A stretch of DNA of 64,000 nucleotides from Bacillota bacterium (GTDB lineage: Bacteria > Bacillota > Clostridia > Oscillospirales > Ruminococcaceae), in assembly GCA_023457355.1 (NCBI GenBank), contig JAEWLW010000080.1, positions 1 to 64,000 on the forward strand, in the 5' to 3' direction. Below, in pieces: positions 25,594 to 34,470 of this stretch (position 1 is its first letter; each line of letters starts with the position of its first letter). Made by a program: the position numbers and the translations under genes. The notes beneath the pieces are model-generated. The model saw nothing but the letters and a program-made list of their open reading frames with translations, was not told the origin of the DNA and searched no databases.

Positions 25594-25681
25594 ATAGTTA
25601 ATTAGTAAAGCATGACTAATCCCTTTAAGGACAGTGCCGCTGCTTAATTTTGCAGTATATCACATTGTGTGGGTGAAACAA

Positions 25682-28624
25682 GTGAAAATTGGTATTGATA
25701 TAGGTTCTACGACTATAAAATGTGTGGTGCTCGATACGGATGGCAATATTGTCTATCATTCGTACGAGCGCCATTATTCGCTCATTGCGGAAAAAACAGC
25801 GGAGCTCATTAACACCGTGTGCAAAAACTTTTCGCAGACGGATGATTTTTTGCTGGCAATTTCAGGCTCCGCGGGCATGGGGCTGGCGGAAAAATGCGGC
25901 ATCCCCTTTGTGCAGGAGGTTTTTGCAACCCGCGTCGCCCTGCGCAACCGCCTGCCTGAAACCGACGCCGCCATTGAGCTGGGCGGCGAGGACGCCAAAA
26001 TCCTGTTTTTGAAAAACGGGCTTGAAGTGCGCATGAACGGCTCCTGCGCCGGCGGAACCGGCGCGTTTATCGACCAGATGGCGACGCTTTTGGATATTAC
26101 GCCGCAGCAGATGAACGATTATGCCGCGCGCGCCCAGCGCCTTTACACCATCGCCTCGCGCTGCGGCGTGTTCGCCAAGTCGGATATTCAGCCGCTGCTC
26201 AACCAGGGCGCCAACCATGACGACATTGCCGCCTCCATCTTTTCAGCGGTCGTCAACCAGACCGTTGCAGGATTGGCACAGGGACGGCCCATCACCGGCA
26301 ACGTCATCTATCTGGGCGGGCCGCTCACCTTTCTGCCCGAGCTGCGAAAAAGCTTTGACAGCACTTTAAAGGTTACCGGCCTCTGCCCGGAAAACTCGCT
26401 TTATTATGTGGCGCTTGGCGCGGCGTTTTGCGCTGAGCGCGCCGTCAATCCGCAGGAAGCGCTTCAGCAGCTGGCCAATCTCTCCAGCATCGGGCAGTAC
26501 CACTTTATCGAGCCGCTGTTTGAGAACAAGCAACAGTATCAGGAATTTTGTGCGCGCCACAGCCGTTGCACCGTCGAAGAAGCCAATCCCGCCGCCTACA
26601 CCGGCAGCGCCTTTCTCGGCGTGGACGCCGGCTCCACAACGGTCAAGCTGGCGGTTATCGACGACGAGGGGCGCCTGCTGGCCAGCATTTATCAGCCCAA
26701 CAAAGGCAACCCCGTCCCGTTGGTGCGCAAATTTCTCGCTGATTTTTACACCCGCTATCCCCGCATTGCCATTGCGGGCGCCACGGCCACCGGCTACGGC
26801 GAGGATTTTATCAGAAACGCCTTTTCGCTGGATTACGGCATTGTGGAGACGGCCGCCCATCTCGCGGCGGCGCAGCACTTTTTGCCGGAGGTTGAATTCA
26901 TCATCGACATCGGCGGGCAGGACATCAAATGCTTTAAAATTAAAAACGGCGCGATTGACAGCATCTTTTTAAACGAAGCCTGCTCTTCGGGCTGCGGCTC
27001 ATTTTTGCAGACCTTTGCCAATGCGCTGGGCTACGGTGTTGAGGATTTTGCCCGGCTGGGCTTGTTTGCCGACCGCCCCGTCGATTTGGGCAGCCGCTGT
27101 ACCGTGTTCATGAATTCTTCAGTCAAGCAGGCGCAGAAGGACGGCGCGTCGATTCAGAACATCTCGGCGGGATTATCCATCAGCGTGGTCAAAAACGCCC
27201 TTTATAAGGTGATTCGCGCCTCCTCGCCGGAGGAGCTGGGCCAACGGGTCGTCGTGCAGGGCGGGACATTTTTAAATGATGCCGTGCTGCGCGCTTTTGA
27301 GCAGGAGATGCGGCTTGAGGCTGTCCGCCCCACCATCGCCGGGTTGATGGGCGCTTACGGCGCGGCGCTCTATGCGCAGGCGCACCCCAAAGACGTCAGC
27401 AGCATTGTCACGCTGGCACAGCTGGAAAGCTTTACCCATAATATCCGGGACGTCAACTGCGGCCTGTGCGAAAACCACTGCCGCCTGTCGGTCAACACTT
27501 TTTCCGGCGGACGCAAATACATCAGCGGCAACCGGTGTGAACGCCCCGTAACCAACCGCAGCAATTACAATGCGTTAAATATCTATAATTACAAGCTGGA
27601 GCTGCTCAGGGCTTACAGGCCCGACCCGCAGGCCAGGCGCGGCGTCATCGGGATCCCGATGGGGCTCAACATGTTCGAGCTGCTGCCGTACTGGCACACG
27701 TTTTTCACCCGCCTCGGCTTTTCGGTCGTAACCTCGCCGCTTTCCGACCGGGCCATCTACCTGCTGGGACAAAGCACCATTCCGTCGGATACAGTCTGTT
27801 TCCCCGCCAAGCTGATGCACGGGCATGTGCAAACGCTGATCGACAATGGCATCAAAACCGTGTTTTATCCCTGCATGAGTTATAATCTGGATGAAAACCT
27901 GGGCGACAACCATTATAACTGCCCGGTGGTGGCCTATTACCCCGAGGTTATCGGCGCAAACATGCCCGACCTGCGCAGCGTCACCTTTATAAAGGACTAC
28001 ATCGGCATCCATCGCCCGCACGAATTCCCAAAGAAAATGCACAAAATTCTTCAGGGTTATTTTCCGGAGGGCGGCATAACCCTTGCGGAGGTACAAGCCG
28101 CCGCCAGAGCCGCCTACGCCGAGCAGGACGCGTACCTTGCGCGGATACGCGAACGCGGCGAAGCGATTATTGAAGAGGCCCGCGCCAACGGCAGCCCCAT
28201 TATTGTGCTGGCGGGCAGGCCGTATCATATCGACCCCGAAATCAACCACGGCATCGATAATCTCATCACCAGCTTTGGCGTCGGCGTTATTTCGGAGGAT
28301 GTCATCAGCGACCGCGTATCAAAATTCCCGGTCAATGTCCTGAACCAGTGGACCTACCATTCCAGACTTTACGCCGCAGCCCGCTATATCAAAGATCAGC
28401 CCGACATGCACCTTGTACAGCTGGTTTCATTCGGCTGCGGCATCGACGCCATCACCACCGACGAGGTGCGTTCGCTGCTGGAGGACGAAGGCAGGCTTTA
28501 TACGCAGATAAAAATCGACGAAATAACCAATTTGGGTGCTGTTAAAATAAGACTGCGCAGCTTGTTTGCCGCAGTCGAGCAAAAAACCGCACAAACTGCA
28601 GCAGGAGGTAGCTGCCATGCATGA
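25682..28624 (+). CDS. Acyl-CoA dehydratase activase-like ATPase with two BadF domains and DUF2229
   Basis: 980 aa. Two ASKHA ATPase modules begin with GIDIGSTTIKCVV (residues 3-15) and GVDAGSTTVKLAV (near 318). The second has GGQDIKCFK and EACSSGCGSF, whose cysteines match the iron-sulfur ligands of the HgdC activator. A DUF2229 region follows (GIPMGLNMFELLPYW near 660) with a Cys cluster CGLCENHCRL just before it. Activators of this class drive electrons into 2-hydroxyacyl-CoA dehydratases by ATP hydrolysis. The start is GTG with GGGTGA upstream. In many Clostridia this protein is one chain of roughly 1400 aa; here the C-terminal part is the next gene. Its true client is unknown. Confidence 0.9.
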   Translation: MKIGIDIGSTTIKCVVLDTDGNIVYHSYERHYSLIAEKTAELINTVCKNFSQTDDFLLAISGSAGMGLAEKCGIPFVQEVFATRVALRNRLPETDAAIELGGEDAKILFLKNGLEVRMNGSCAGGTGAFIDQMATLLDITPQQMNDYAARAQRLYTIASRCGVFAKSDIQPLLNQGANHDDIAASIFSAVVNQTVAGLAQGRPITGNVIYLGGPLTFLPELRKSFDSTLKVTGLCPENSLYYVALGAAFCAERAVNPQEALQQLANLSSIGQYHFIEPLFENKQQYQEFCARHSRCTVEEANPAAYTGSAFLGVDAGSTTVKLAVIDDEGRLLASIYQPNKGNPVPLVRKFLADFYTRYPRIAIAGATATGYGEDFIRNAFSLDYGIVETAAHLAAAQHFLPEVEFIIDIGGQDIKCFKIKNGAIDSIFLNEACSSGCGSFLQTFANALGYGVEDFARLGLFADRPVDLGSRCTVFMNSSVKQAQKDGASIQNISAGLSISVVKNALYKVIRASSPEELGQRVVVQGGTFLNDAVLRAFEQEMRLEAVRPTIAGLMGAYGAALYAQAHPKDVSSIVTLAQLESFTHNIRDVNCGLCENHCRLSVNTFSGGRKYISGNRCERPVTNRSNYNALNIYNYKLELLRAYRPDPQARRGVIGIPMGLNMFELLPYWHTFFTRLGFSVVTSPLSDRAIYLLGQSTIPSDTVCFPAKLMHGHVQTLIDNGIKTVFYPCMSYNLDENLGDNHYNCPVVAYYPEVIGANMPDLRSVTFIKDYIGIHRPHEFPKKMHKILQGYFPEGGITLAEVQAAARAAYAEQDAYLARIRERGEAIIEEARANGSPIIVLAGRPYHIDPEINHGIDNLITSFGVGVISEDVISDRVSKFPVNVLNQWTYHSRLYAAARYIKDQPDMHLVQLVSFGCGIDAITTDEVRSLLEDEGRLYTQIKIDEITNLGAVKIRLRSLFAAVEQKTAQTAAGGSCHA

Positions 28625-29933
28625 ACCCCAATCGCAACAGCCCAGCCGTGTTATCTTCACAAAAGAGATGCGGCGCGACTACACCATTCTGGTGCCCATG
28701 ATGGCCCCGATCCATTTTGAATTGATCCGCAACGTGATGCGCAACGCCGGTTACAAGATTGAAATTCTTGAAAATTGCAGCCATCAGGTTGTGGAAGAAG
28801 GCCTGAAATATGTCCACAACGACACCTGTTACCCCGCCCTGCTGGTCATTGGCCAGCTGATAGACGCCCTGAACAGCGGCAAATATGACCTGAACAAAAC
28901 CGCCCTGATGATGAGCCAGACCGGCGGCGGATGCCGCGCTTCCAATTACATACACCTGCTGCGCAAGGCGCTCGCCAAGGCCGGATACGGCTACCTGCCG
29001 GTTATTTCGGCGAATCTTTCCGGCCTGGAGGAAAACCCGGGCTTTCAGGTGACGCTGCCGATGATCCGCAAGCTGATCGCCGCTTTGATTTACGGCGATA
29101 TGCTGATGCTGCTTTCAAACCAGATTCGCCCTTATGAGGACGACAGGGGCAGCGCCGACGGCATGGTTGCCCGGTGGATTGGCGAGCTGACCAAGCAGTT
29201 CAACGCCGGAAACGGCTTAAACCTGACCCAGATGAAGCATAACCTGGACCGCATCGCCACCGATTTTGGCCGGATCGGCATCACGCGCACACCAAAGGTC
29301 AGGGTCGGCATCGTCGGCGAGATTTACGTCAAATATTCCAAGCTTGCAAACAACGGTCTTGAGGAATTCTTAGCCTCGCAGGACTGTGAGGTCATGCTGC
29401 CCGGCCTCTTGAATTTCATGCTGTTCAAGGTCGATAACCGTCTGGAGGACCACAAGCTTTATGGCGGCAACAAGCTCAAATTTTTTGTTGTCAACGCGTT
29501 TATGGACCTTCTGCTGCGCATGGAGCATATCATGCTGGACGTGCTGGCAAACCACCCGCAGTTCACGGCGCCGTCGCCCTATCACCACCTGAAGGCGCTG
29601 GTCAAGGATATCATCGGTTATGGCAACAAAATGGGCGAGGGCTGGCTGCTCACCGCCGAGATGGTCGAGCTGATTGAAAGCGGCTACGGCAACATCGTCT
29701 GTGCCCAACCGTTTGGTTGTCTACCCAACCATATCAGCGGCAAGGGTATGATCCACCGCCTGCGTGAATTATACGGCAATATTTCCAACATTGTCGCGAT
29801 CGACTACGACCCTTCGGCCACCCGCGTCAACCAGGAAAACCGCATAAAGCTGATGCTGGCCGTCGCCAAAGAGCGCCTTGACCAGGAGCTGGAGCAGACG
29901 AAGTCCGACAGCCGCGAGCCCGTTCTTGTGTAG
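28617..29933 (+). CDS. C-terminal partner of the acyl-CoA dehydratase activase-like protein
   Basis: 438 aa. It starts RVIFTKEMRRDYTILVPMM and contains HNDTCYPALLVIGQ and SQTGGGCRASNY, with cysteines placed as in the C-terminal third of the long activase-related proteins and in HgdB-like subunits. Later motifs include VGIVGEIYVKYS. The ATG overlaps the activase stop codon by eight bases and follows GGAGG, so the products are made together and probably form one complex. It may bind an iron-sulfur cluster. No separate hgdA/hgdB dehydratase genes are adjacent. Confidence 0.83.
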   Translation: MHEPQSQQPSRVIFTKEMRRDYTILVPMMAPIHFELIRNVMRNAGYKIEILENCSHQVVEEGLKYVHNDTCYPALLVIGQLIDALNSGKYDLNKTALMMSQTGGGCRASNYIHLLRKALAKAGYGYLPVISANLSGLEENPGFQVTLPMIRKLIAALIYGDMLMLLSNQIRPYEDDRGSADGMVARWIGELTKQFNAGNGLNLTQMKHNLDRIATDFGRIGITRTPKVRVGIVGEIYVKYSKLANNGLEEFLASQDCEVMLPGLLNFMLFKVDNRLEDHKLYGGNKLKFFVVNAFMDLLLRMEHIMLDVLANHPQFTAPSPYHHLKALVKDIIGYGNKMGEGWLLTAEMVELIESGYGNIVCAQPFGCLPNHISGKGMIHRLRELYGNISNIVAIDYDPSATRVNQENRIKLMLAVAKERLDQELEQTKSDSREPVLV

Positions 29934-29961
29934 CAGTTCCCAAATAAAATGTCAATGCAAT

Positions 29962-30010
29962 AAAATGCGCCCTGAAGCGGCCGGCACAGCCCGCTTCAGG
30001 GCGCATTTTT
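29962..30010 (+). terminator. Terminator of the activase operon
   Basis: AAAATGCGCCCTGAAGCGG pairs with CCGCTTCAGGGCGCATTTTT around a short loop, 26 bases after the stop codon, with a T run. Confidence 0.9.
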
Positions 30011-30017
30011 ATAGTCA

Positions 30018-30160
30018 GTCCAATAGAAAAACGGGATGGGATTTGGGGCGCTGTTTTGTGGCTGGCAAGGCAGAGGGCGCAGGTGGGCCGGCGCCCTTCA
30101 GGGACGACACGCAGTCCGCTGCAAAGCAGGCGCCAGGACATCTTGGTTTTCTACTGGTTG
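30018..30160. repeat. MITE-like element, family C copy 2
   Basis: Ends TCCAATAGAAAA and TTTTCTACTGGTT are imperfect inverted repeats matching those of the element at 8558-8699. The interior aligns over its full length with substitutions but few gaps. It lies between the activase terminator and the prfC stop codon. Confidence 0.72.
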
Positions 30161-30179
30161 GATATATTTTAACCGGCGA

Positions 30180-31769
30180 TCAGTTCTTTGAAAACTCCGC
30201 CAGCTCCAGCCCCTTATTGTGGTCAAGCGCCCATTGCACGCTCCAGCTGTTGGCAAACAGCAGCAGGTTGTTGCCTTTCAGGTCCTGAATGCGCTTGGTG
30301 TCGGACGAAAGATGCAGTGTCTTGGGGTCCAGCTCTTTGTTGGTCAGCCAGCGGATATACTGGTACGGCAGGTTCTCGCGCCGAATTTCAACGCCGTACT
30401 CGTTGAGCAGGCGATGTTCAAGCACCTCAAATTGCAGCACGCCCACCACACCGACAATGACGCGTTCCATGCCGGTGCCGGGTTCCTGAAAGATCTGAAT
30501 CGCGCCCTCCTGCGCAATCTGGCTCATGCCCTTGACAAACTGCTTGCGCTTGAGGGTGTCCTTCTGGGTGATCACGGCAAAATGCTCCGGCGCAAAGGTG
30601 GGGATGCCCTCAAAGGTCACCGGGCGGGACGGGTCGCAGACCGAGTCGCCGATCGAAAAAATGCCCGGGTCAAATACGCCGATGATATCGCCTGCGAAAG
30701 CTTCGTCGACAATTTCGCGCTCCTGCGCCATCATCTGCTGCGGCTGTGAAAGCCGGAGCTTTCGGCCCGCCTGCACGTGCAGCATCTCAGCGCCTTTTTC
30801 AAAGCGGCCGGAGCAGATGCGCATAAATGCAACGCGGTCGCGATGCGCCTTGTTCATATTGGCCTGAATCTTAAAGACAAAGGCCGAGAATTTATCCTCA
30901 AACGGGTCCACCACGCCGACATCGGCAGAACGCGACAGCGGCGGCGTGGTCATGCGCAGAAAATCCTCCAGAAAAGGCTCCACGCCGAAGTTTGTCAGTG
31001 CGGAACCGAAAAAAACCGGTGTCAGCTCGCCGCGGTCCACCCTTTTCTGGTCGAACGCGACGCCCGCGCCGTCAACCAGCTCGATATCATCCTTTAAAAT
31101 GCCGTGCAGTTCCTCGCCCAGCACATCGCCCAGCCGTGGGTCGTCAAGTTCAAGCTCGGTGGCGTCCACCTCGCGCGCGCCGCCGCTGTTGGCGGTAAAG
31201 GCGATAATCTCACGTTTGTTGCGGTCGAACACGCCCTTAAAGTCGCGCCCGGAACCAATGGGCCAGTTCACCGGATAGGTCTCGATGCCCAGCTCCTCTT
31301 CAATCTGTTCCAAAAGCTCATAAGGGCTGCGCGCGTCGCGGTCCATCTTATTGATGAAGGTAAAAATCGGAATATGCCGCATGGTGCAAACCTTAAAGAG
31401 CTTTCTCGTCTGGTTCTCAACGCCCTTGGAAGCGTCGATGACCATCACGGCCGAATCGGCGGCCATCAGCGTGCGGTAGGTATCCTCCGAGAAATCCTGA
31501 TGGCCCGGGGTATCCAGAATATTGATGCAATACCCCTCATATTCAAATTGCATCACCGACGAGGTAACCGAAATACCGCGCTGCTTCTCTATTTCCATCC
31601 AGTCGGAAACCGCATGACGCGCAGCCTTTTTGCCCTTGATTGAGCCGGCCAGCTGAATGGCCCCGCCGTACAGCAGAAATTTTTCCGTCAGGGTGGTTTT
31701 GCCGGCGTCAGGGTGCGAAATAATCGCAAAAGTTCTGCGCCGTTTTATTTCGTGCTCTAATTTTGACAA
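30180..31769 (-). CDS. prfC: Peptide chain release factor 3
   Basis: 529 aa translational GTPase. G1 SHPDAGKTT lies at residues 18-26, G2 near RGISVTSS (64-71), G3 DTPGHQD at 86-92 and G4 NKMD at 140-143. The length and the G2 region KQRGISVTSSVMQF are diagnostic of RF3 rather than EF-G or TypA. It recycles RF1/RF2 from the ribosome after peptide release. Monocistronic, convergent with the activase operon. Confidence 0.95.
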   Translation of the reverse strand: MSKLEHEIKRRRTFAIISHPDAGKTTLTEKFLLYGGAIQLAGSIKGKKAARHAVSDWMEIEKQRGISVTSSVMQFEYEGYCINILDTPGHQDFSEDTYRTLMAADSAVMVIDASKGVENQTRKLFKVCTMRHIPIFTFINKMDRDARSPYELLEQIEEELGIETYPVNWPIGSGRDFKGVFDRNKREIIAFTANSGGAREVDATELELDDPRLGDVLGEELHGILKDDIELVDGAGVAFDQKRVDRGELTPVFFGSALTNFGVEPFLEDFLRMTTPPLSRSADVGVVDPFEDKFSAFVFKIQANMNKAHRDRVAFMRICSGRFEKGAEMLHVQAGRKLRLSQPQQMMAQEREIVDEAFAGDIIGVFDPGIFSIGDSVCDPSRPVTFEGIPTFAPEHFAVITQKDTLKRKQFVKGMSQIAQEGAIQIFQEPGTGMERVIVGVVGVLQFEVLEHRLLNEYGVEIRRENLPYQYIRWLTNKELDPKTLHLSSDTKRIQDLKGNNLLLFANSWSVQWALDHNKGLELAEFSKN

Positions 31770-31899
31770 GGTTTAATCCCCCATGCTTTTACGATGATTT
31801 TAATAGCCTACAAATGTTTATCATAGCAGAAAATGCGCCCGCGTGCAACAAAACCTTTAAATTGTGCCCGGCTTGCCTGTACTTTTTTTATTATGGGAC

Positions 31900-31928
31900 T
31901 TGCCATGATTTTTAAAATATGCTATAAT
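31900..31928 (+). promoter_or_regulatory. tRNA-Val promoter
   Basis: TTGCCA, a 17-base spacer, then a perfect TATAAT ending 11 bases before the tRNA 5' end. This is a stable-RNA-type placement. Confidence 0.8.
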
Positions 31929-31939
31929 GACAAAGCTTC

Positions 31940-32016
31940 GGAGGCATAGCTCAGCTGGTCAGAGCGCTTGCTTCACACGCAAGAGGTCCCCGGTTCGAGC
32001 CCGGGTGCGTCCACCA
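31940..32016 (+). tRNA. tRNA-Val (anticodon CAC)
   Basis: A 77-base cloverleaf with D arm GCTC/GAGC, anticodon stem CTTGC/GCAAG around TTCACAC, T arm CCCGG/CCGGG with TTCGAGC, and encoded CCA. The acceptor GGAGGCA/TGCGTCC contains a G-G mismatch at position 4-69, where a G-C pair is expected. Confidence 0.92.
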
Positions 32017-32017
32017 T

Positions 32018-32068
32018 TGAAACCTTCAGAAATCGCATTTTAAAGCGATTTTTGAAGGTTTCTTCTTT
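32018..32068 (+). terminator. tRNA-Val terminator
   Basis: GAAACCTTCA and TGAAGGTTTC form the outer stem, and AATCGC/GCGATT an inner stem, followed by TTCTTTG. It begins two bases after the tRNA CCA end. Confidence 0.8.
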
Positions 32069-32186
32069 GTCTGATTTTATACAGGTTTTGGAAAAATATT
32101 ATGAAAACCGGGTTAAACAGGCTGTTTCCGGCTCATTCTAGCAACATATTCGTAACACCTAAATGTTAAAATAGTGGCATAACAAA

Positions 32187-32217
32187 AGGGCCGACGGTAT
32201 AAAACCTCCGGCCCTCA
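32187..32217. terminator. Hairpin with terminator-like stem
   Basis: AGGGCCG pairs with CGGCCCT around a 16-base AT-rich loop, preceded by AACAAA. It may be an additional terminator on the minus strand beyond repeat A2. Confidence 0.4.
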
Positions 32218-32219
32218 GG

Positions 32220-32557
32220 CTGTCAATAAAGTGGCCGGGGTTAGCAATTTGCATAAAACAAATGCCGCTTATCGCGACATGGGAGAACCCCCGGCAAGGA
32301 TTTTCCCCGCAAAAATAGTCCACCGGACTGTTTTTGCACCCTCTCCTGCGCTTCTTACAGAATTAGGGCACGTTTGGGGCGCTGCCCGGACCGCTCGCAT
32401 ATAGGTGCGCTCACGGCAGCTTGGCTCCGCTTATCACAGCGGGCGGCATGGTTGCCCGCTGTGGCGCCACCAAGACCCTGCAAGCTTTTGAAAAAGCTTG
32501 ACCAACCCCTTTAGTTTGTGCAATTTTTTCTTTGAAATGGATTTTTTTACAATCTGA
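32220..32557 (+). repeat. Family A intergenic repeat, copy A2 (long form)
   Basis: Same family as A1 but with an extra module of about 90 bp between the AATTAGGG block and CAAGCTTTTGAAAAAGCTTG. The module contains GCTCACGGCAGCTTGG and the self-complementary ACAGCGGGC/GCCCGCTGT. It is in inverted orientation to A3, with comF between them. Confidence 0.85.
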
Positions 32558-32631
32558 AAAATCTTCGCTCCGACGAAAGCGGTCGATGGCGTTCGCCCGG
32601 CTGCTAAAATGCCGCCCTTTGGTAAAGCGGT

Positions 32632-33381
32632 TTACGCCGGGTCGGTCGCCTGCGTCATTGTATCGTCCCTGCGCAAGGTGGTGGCCGCTGTCAGGCAGCA
32701 GATCTCCGACGCGCCGCTCCGGCGCAAAAGCTGCGCGCAGCGATCCAGTGTGGCGCCCGTGGTCATCACGTCGTCTATGAGCAGAATGCGCCCGGAACAG
32801 GCGGCATCCGGCTGCCGCCTGTAGCCTTTTTGCGCATTTTCAAACCGTTGGGCATAAGAAAGCGTATGCTGCGCCTGCTTTTTCTCGTCACAGGCCAACG
32901 GGGACGGCAGGTAGCGGATAGCCAGCCGCGCCGCCAGCTTTTGCGCCAGTGTCTTTGCCTGATTGTGCCCGCGCTTTTTAATGCTTTCAGCGCTCATCGG
33001 CACCTCGGTCACGGCATCAAAACAGCCGTTATTGCCCGCAAAACAGCCCGCAAAGGCTTGGGTCATCATGGCGGCCAGCTGTTCGGCAACAGGGTTTTCC
33101 GGCTGCGTTTTAAGGCAATCGATCAAATCGTGTGTCTCCGGTTCATAGAAGAAAACACCAACGCTGCGCGAGAAATGAAAAGGCCGTTCCGCGCGGCAGA
33201 CACAGCTTTGAATGGGCTTTCCGCAGATTGGGCAGCGGCTGGCGGCAGAAAGCTTCTCAGGCAGGCGCTGCACACACGCGGGGCAAACCGCCGTGCCGAC
33301 GGGCGTCACCTCATGGCAGACAACACAGCGCGGCGGAAAGAATAAATCCAGCAAGCCGCTCCATTTTAAATGCTTTTGCAT
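32632..33381 (-). CDS. comFC: ComF family phosphoribosyltransferase-like protein
   Basis: 249 aa. An N-terminal zinc ribbon has paired cysteines (PPRCVVCH, AVCPAC, RCPICG, SCVC). The C-terminal PRTase domain contains EVPMSAESIKKRGHNQAKTLA and the PRPP loop ILLIDDVMTTGATLDRCA. In naturally competent bacteria ComFC helps bring single-stranded DNA into the cytoplasm; dprA further along the window is consistent with that pathway. The ATG follows GGGGGCG. The gene is isolated between two inverted copies of repeat family A. Confidence 0.93.
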   Translation of the reverse strand: MQKHLKWSGLLDLFFPPRCVVCHEVTPVGTAVCPACVQRLPEKLSAASRCPICGKPIQSCVCRAERPFHFSRSVGVFFYEPETHDLIDCLKTQPENPVAEQLAAMMTQAFAGCFAGNNGCFDAVTEVPMSAESIKKRGHNQAKTLAQKLAARLAIRYLPSPLACDEKKQAQHTLSYAQRFENAQKGYRRQPDAACSGRILLIDDVMTTGATLDRCAQLLRRSGASEICCLTAATTLRRDDTMTQATDPA

Positions 33382-33482
33382 AGCTGCGCCCCCTCATACT
33401 AATATCAATAAACCAGTCGTTTTCTTGACGGCCATTTTTCCACCGTTCGTTATCATCGTCTTTGGCGGGCGTCAGCCCGCCC

Positions 33483-33814
33483 CAGCTTGTCAAAAACGAA
33501 CATTTTAGAAAATGTTACACAAATTAAAGGGGGTTAGTCAAGCTTTTTCAAAAGCTTGCAGGGTCTTGGTGGCGCCACAGCGGGCAACCATGCCGCCCGC
33601 TGTGATAAGCGGAGCCAAGCTGCCGTGAGCGCACCTATACGCGAGCGGTCCGGGCAGCGCCCCAAATAATTCTGTAAGAAGCGCAGGAGCGGGCGCAAAA
33701 ACAGTCCAGTGAACTGTTTTTGCAGGGAGAACCCTCGCCGGGGGTTCTCCCATGTCGCGATAAGCGGCATTTGTTTTATGCAAAATGCGAAGCCCCTGTC
33801 CCTTTATTGACAGC
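33483..33814 (-). repeat. Family A intergenic repeat, copy A3 (long form)
   Basis: Reverse-oriented copy closely matching A2, including the extra 90-bp module (GAGCGCACCTATACGCGAGC region). It ends with ACATTTTCTAAAATGTTCGTT in place of the A2 tail, and this ending is shared with A4. With A2 it forms an inverted pair about 1.6 kb across. Confidence 0.85.
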
Positions 33815-33945
33815 CCGCCTGTATCCTCTTCCTAGACTGGCAAAAAAATGCCCCGCCAAGCTATTCTACTCTTTTATCGAAGATTAGTATCAGACGGTAC
33901 GCCCCGGCGGTGCCCTGCATACCGGCATGCTGCCGCAAAGACAAA

Positions 33946-33980
33946 AAGCGGCTTCTCAAAATTGAGAAACCGCTTCTTTT
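33946..33980 (-). terminator. Terminator of the yqeG-efp-CD1247 run
   Basis: AAGCGG-TTCTCAA and TTGAGAA-CCGCTT form a bulged stem with A/T runs on both sides, 30 bases beyond the CD1247-like stop codon. Confidence 0.8.
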
Positions 33981-34009
33981 GACATTTTTAGATGAAACAA
34001 AAGCGCGGC

Positions 34010-34444
34010 TTATTCGTCGCCCTCGGTTTCGTCCTCGTCGTCGCCATCCTCGTCAAAGTCGAATTCAAGATGCTCGCCACAGTTGGGGCAGTCCATCTCG
34101 CCTTCTTCCACCATATCCTCGTCGAGGTAGATGCTGTCGCCGCAGCTCGGGCAGACGATTTCATACAGGTCGCCGTCCTCGCAGCAGTCGCAGTCGTCAT
34201 CGTCGCTGTCTTCGTCGTCATAGACAATCTCTTCAAGGCCGTCAAGGTCTTCGTCAATCATGTCGATCTGTTCGCCGAGTTCACCGACAACCTCCTGCAG
34301 GTCGCTGACTTCAAACGCAATATCATCGAGCACGTCAATGATGGCGCTGAGCAGTTTGCCTTCCTTGCTGGAAGTATCAAGATCAAGACCCTCGGTAAGA
34401 CCCTTCAGATATGCAACTCTTTCAGTAACAGTCATGTCGGTCAT
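34010..34444 (-). CDS. CD1247 N-terminal domain protein with zinc ribbon
   Basis: 144 aa. The N-terminal helical domain begins MTVTERVAYLKGLTEGLDLD and runs as a coiled helix to about residue 65. It resembles the domain named after C. difficile CD1247. A very acidic linker (DDEDSDDDD) follows, then two CxxC pairs (CPSCGDS, CPNCGEH) forming a zinc ribbon, and an extreme acidic tail. The protein is strongly negative overall. It follows efp by 26 bases in the same direction, a conserved neighbourhood in Clostridia that suggests a translation-linked role. Function is unknown. An alternative ATG three codons downstream fits the family start. Confidence 0.8.
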   Translation of the reverse strand: MTDMTVTERVAYLKGLTEGLDLDTSSKEGKLLSAIIDVLDDIAFEVSDLQEVVGELGEQIDMIDEDLDGLEEIVYDDEDSDDDDCDCCEDGDLYEIVCPSCGDSIYLDEDMVEEGEMDCPNCGEHLEFDFDEDGDDEDETEGDE

Positions 34445-34470
34445 CCTCCTTAAAATTTAAATATAAAGCC

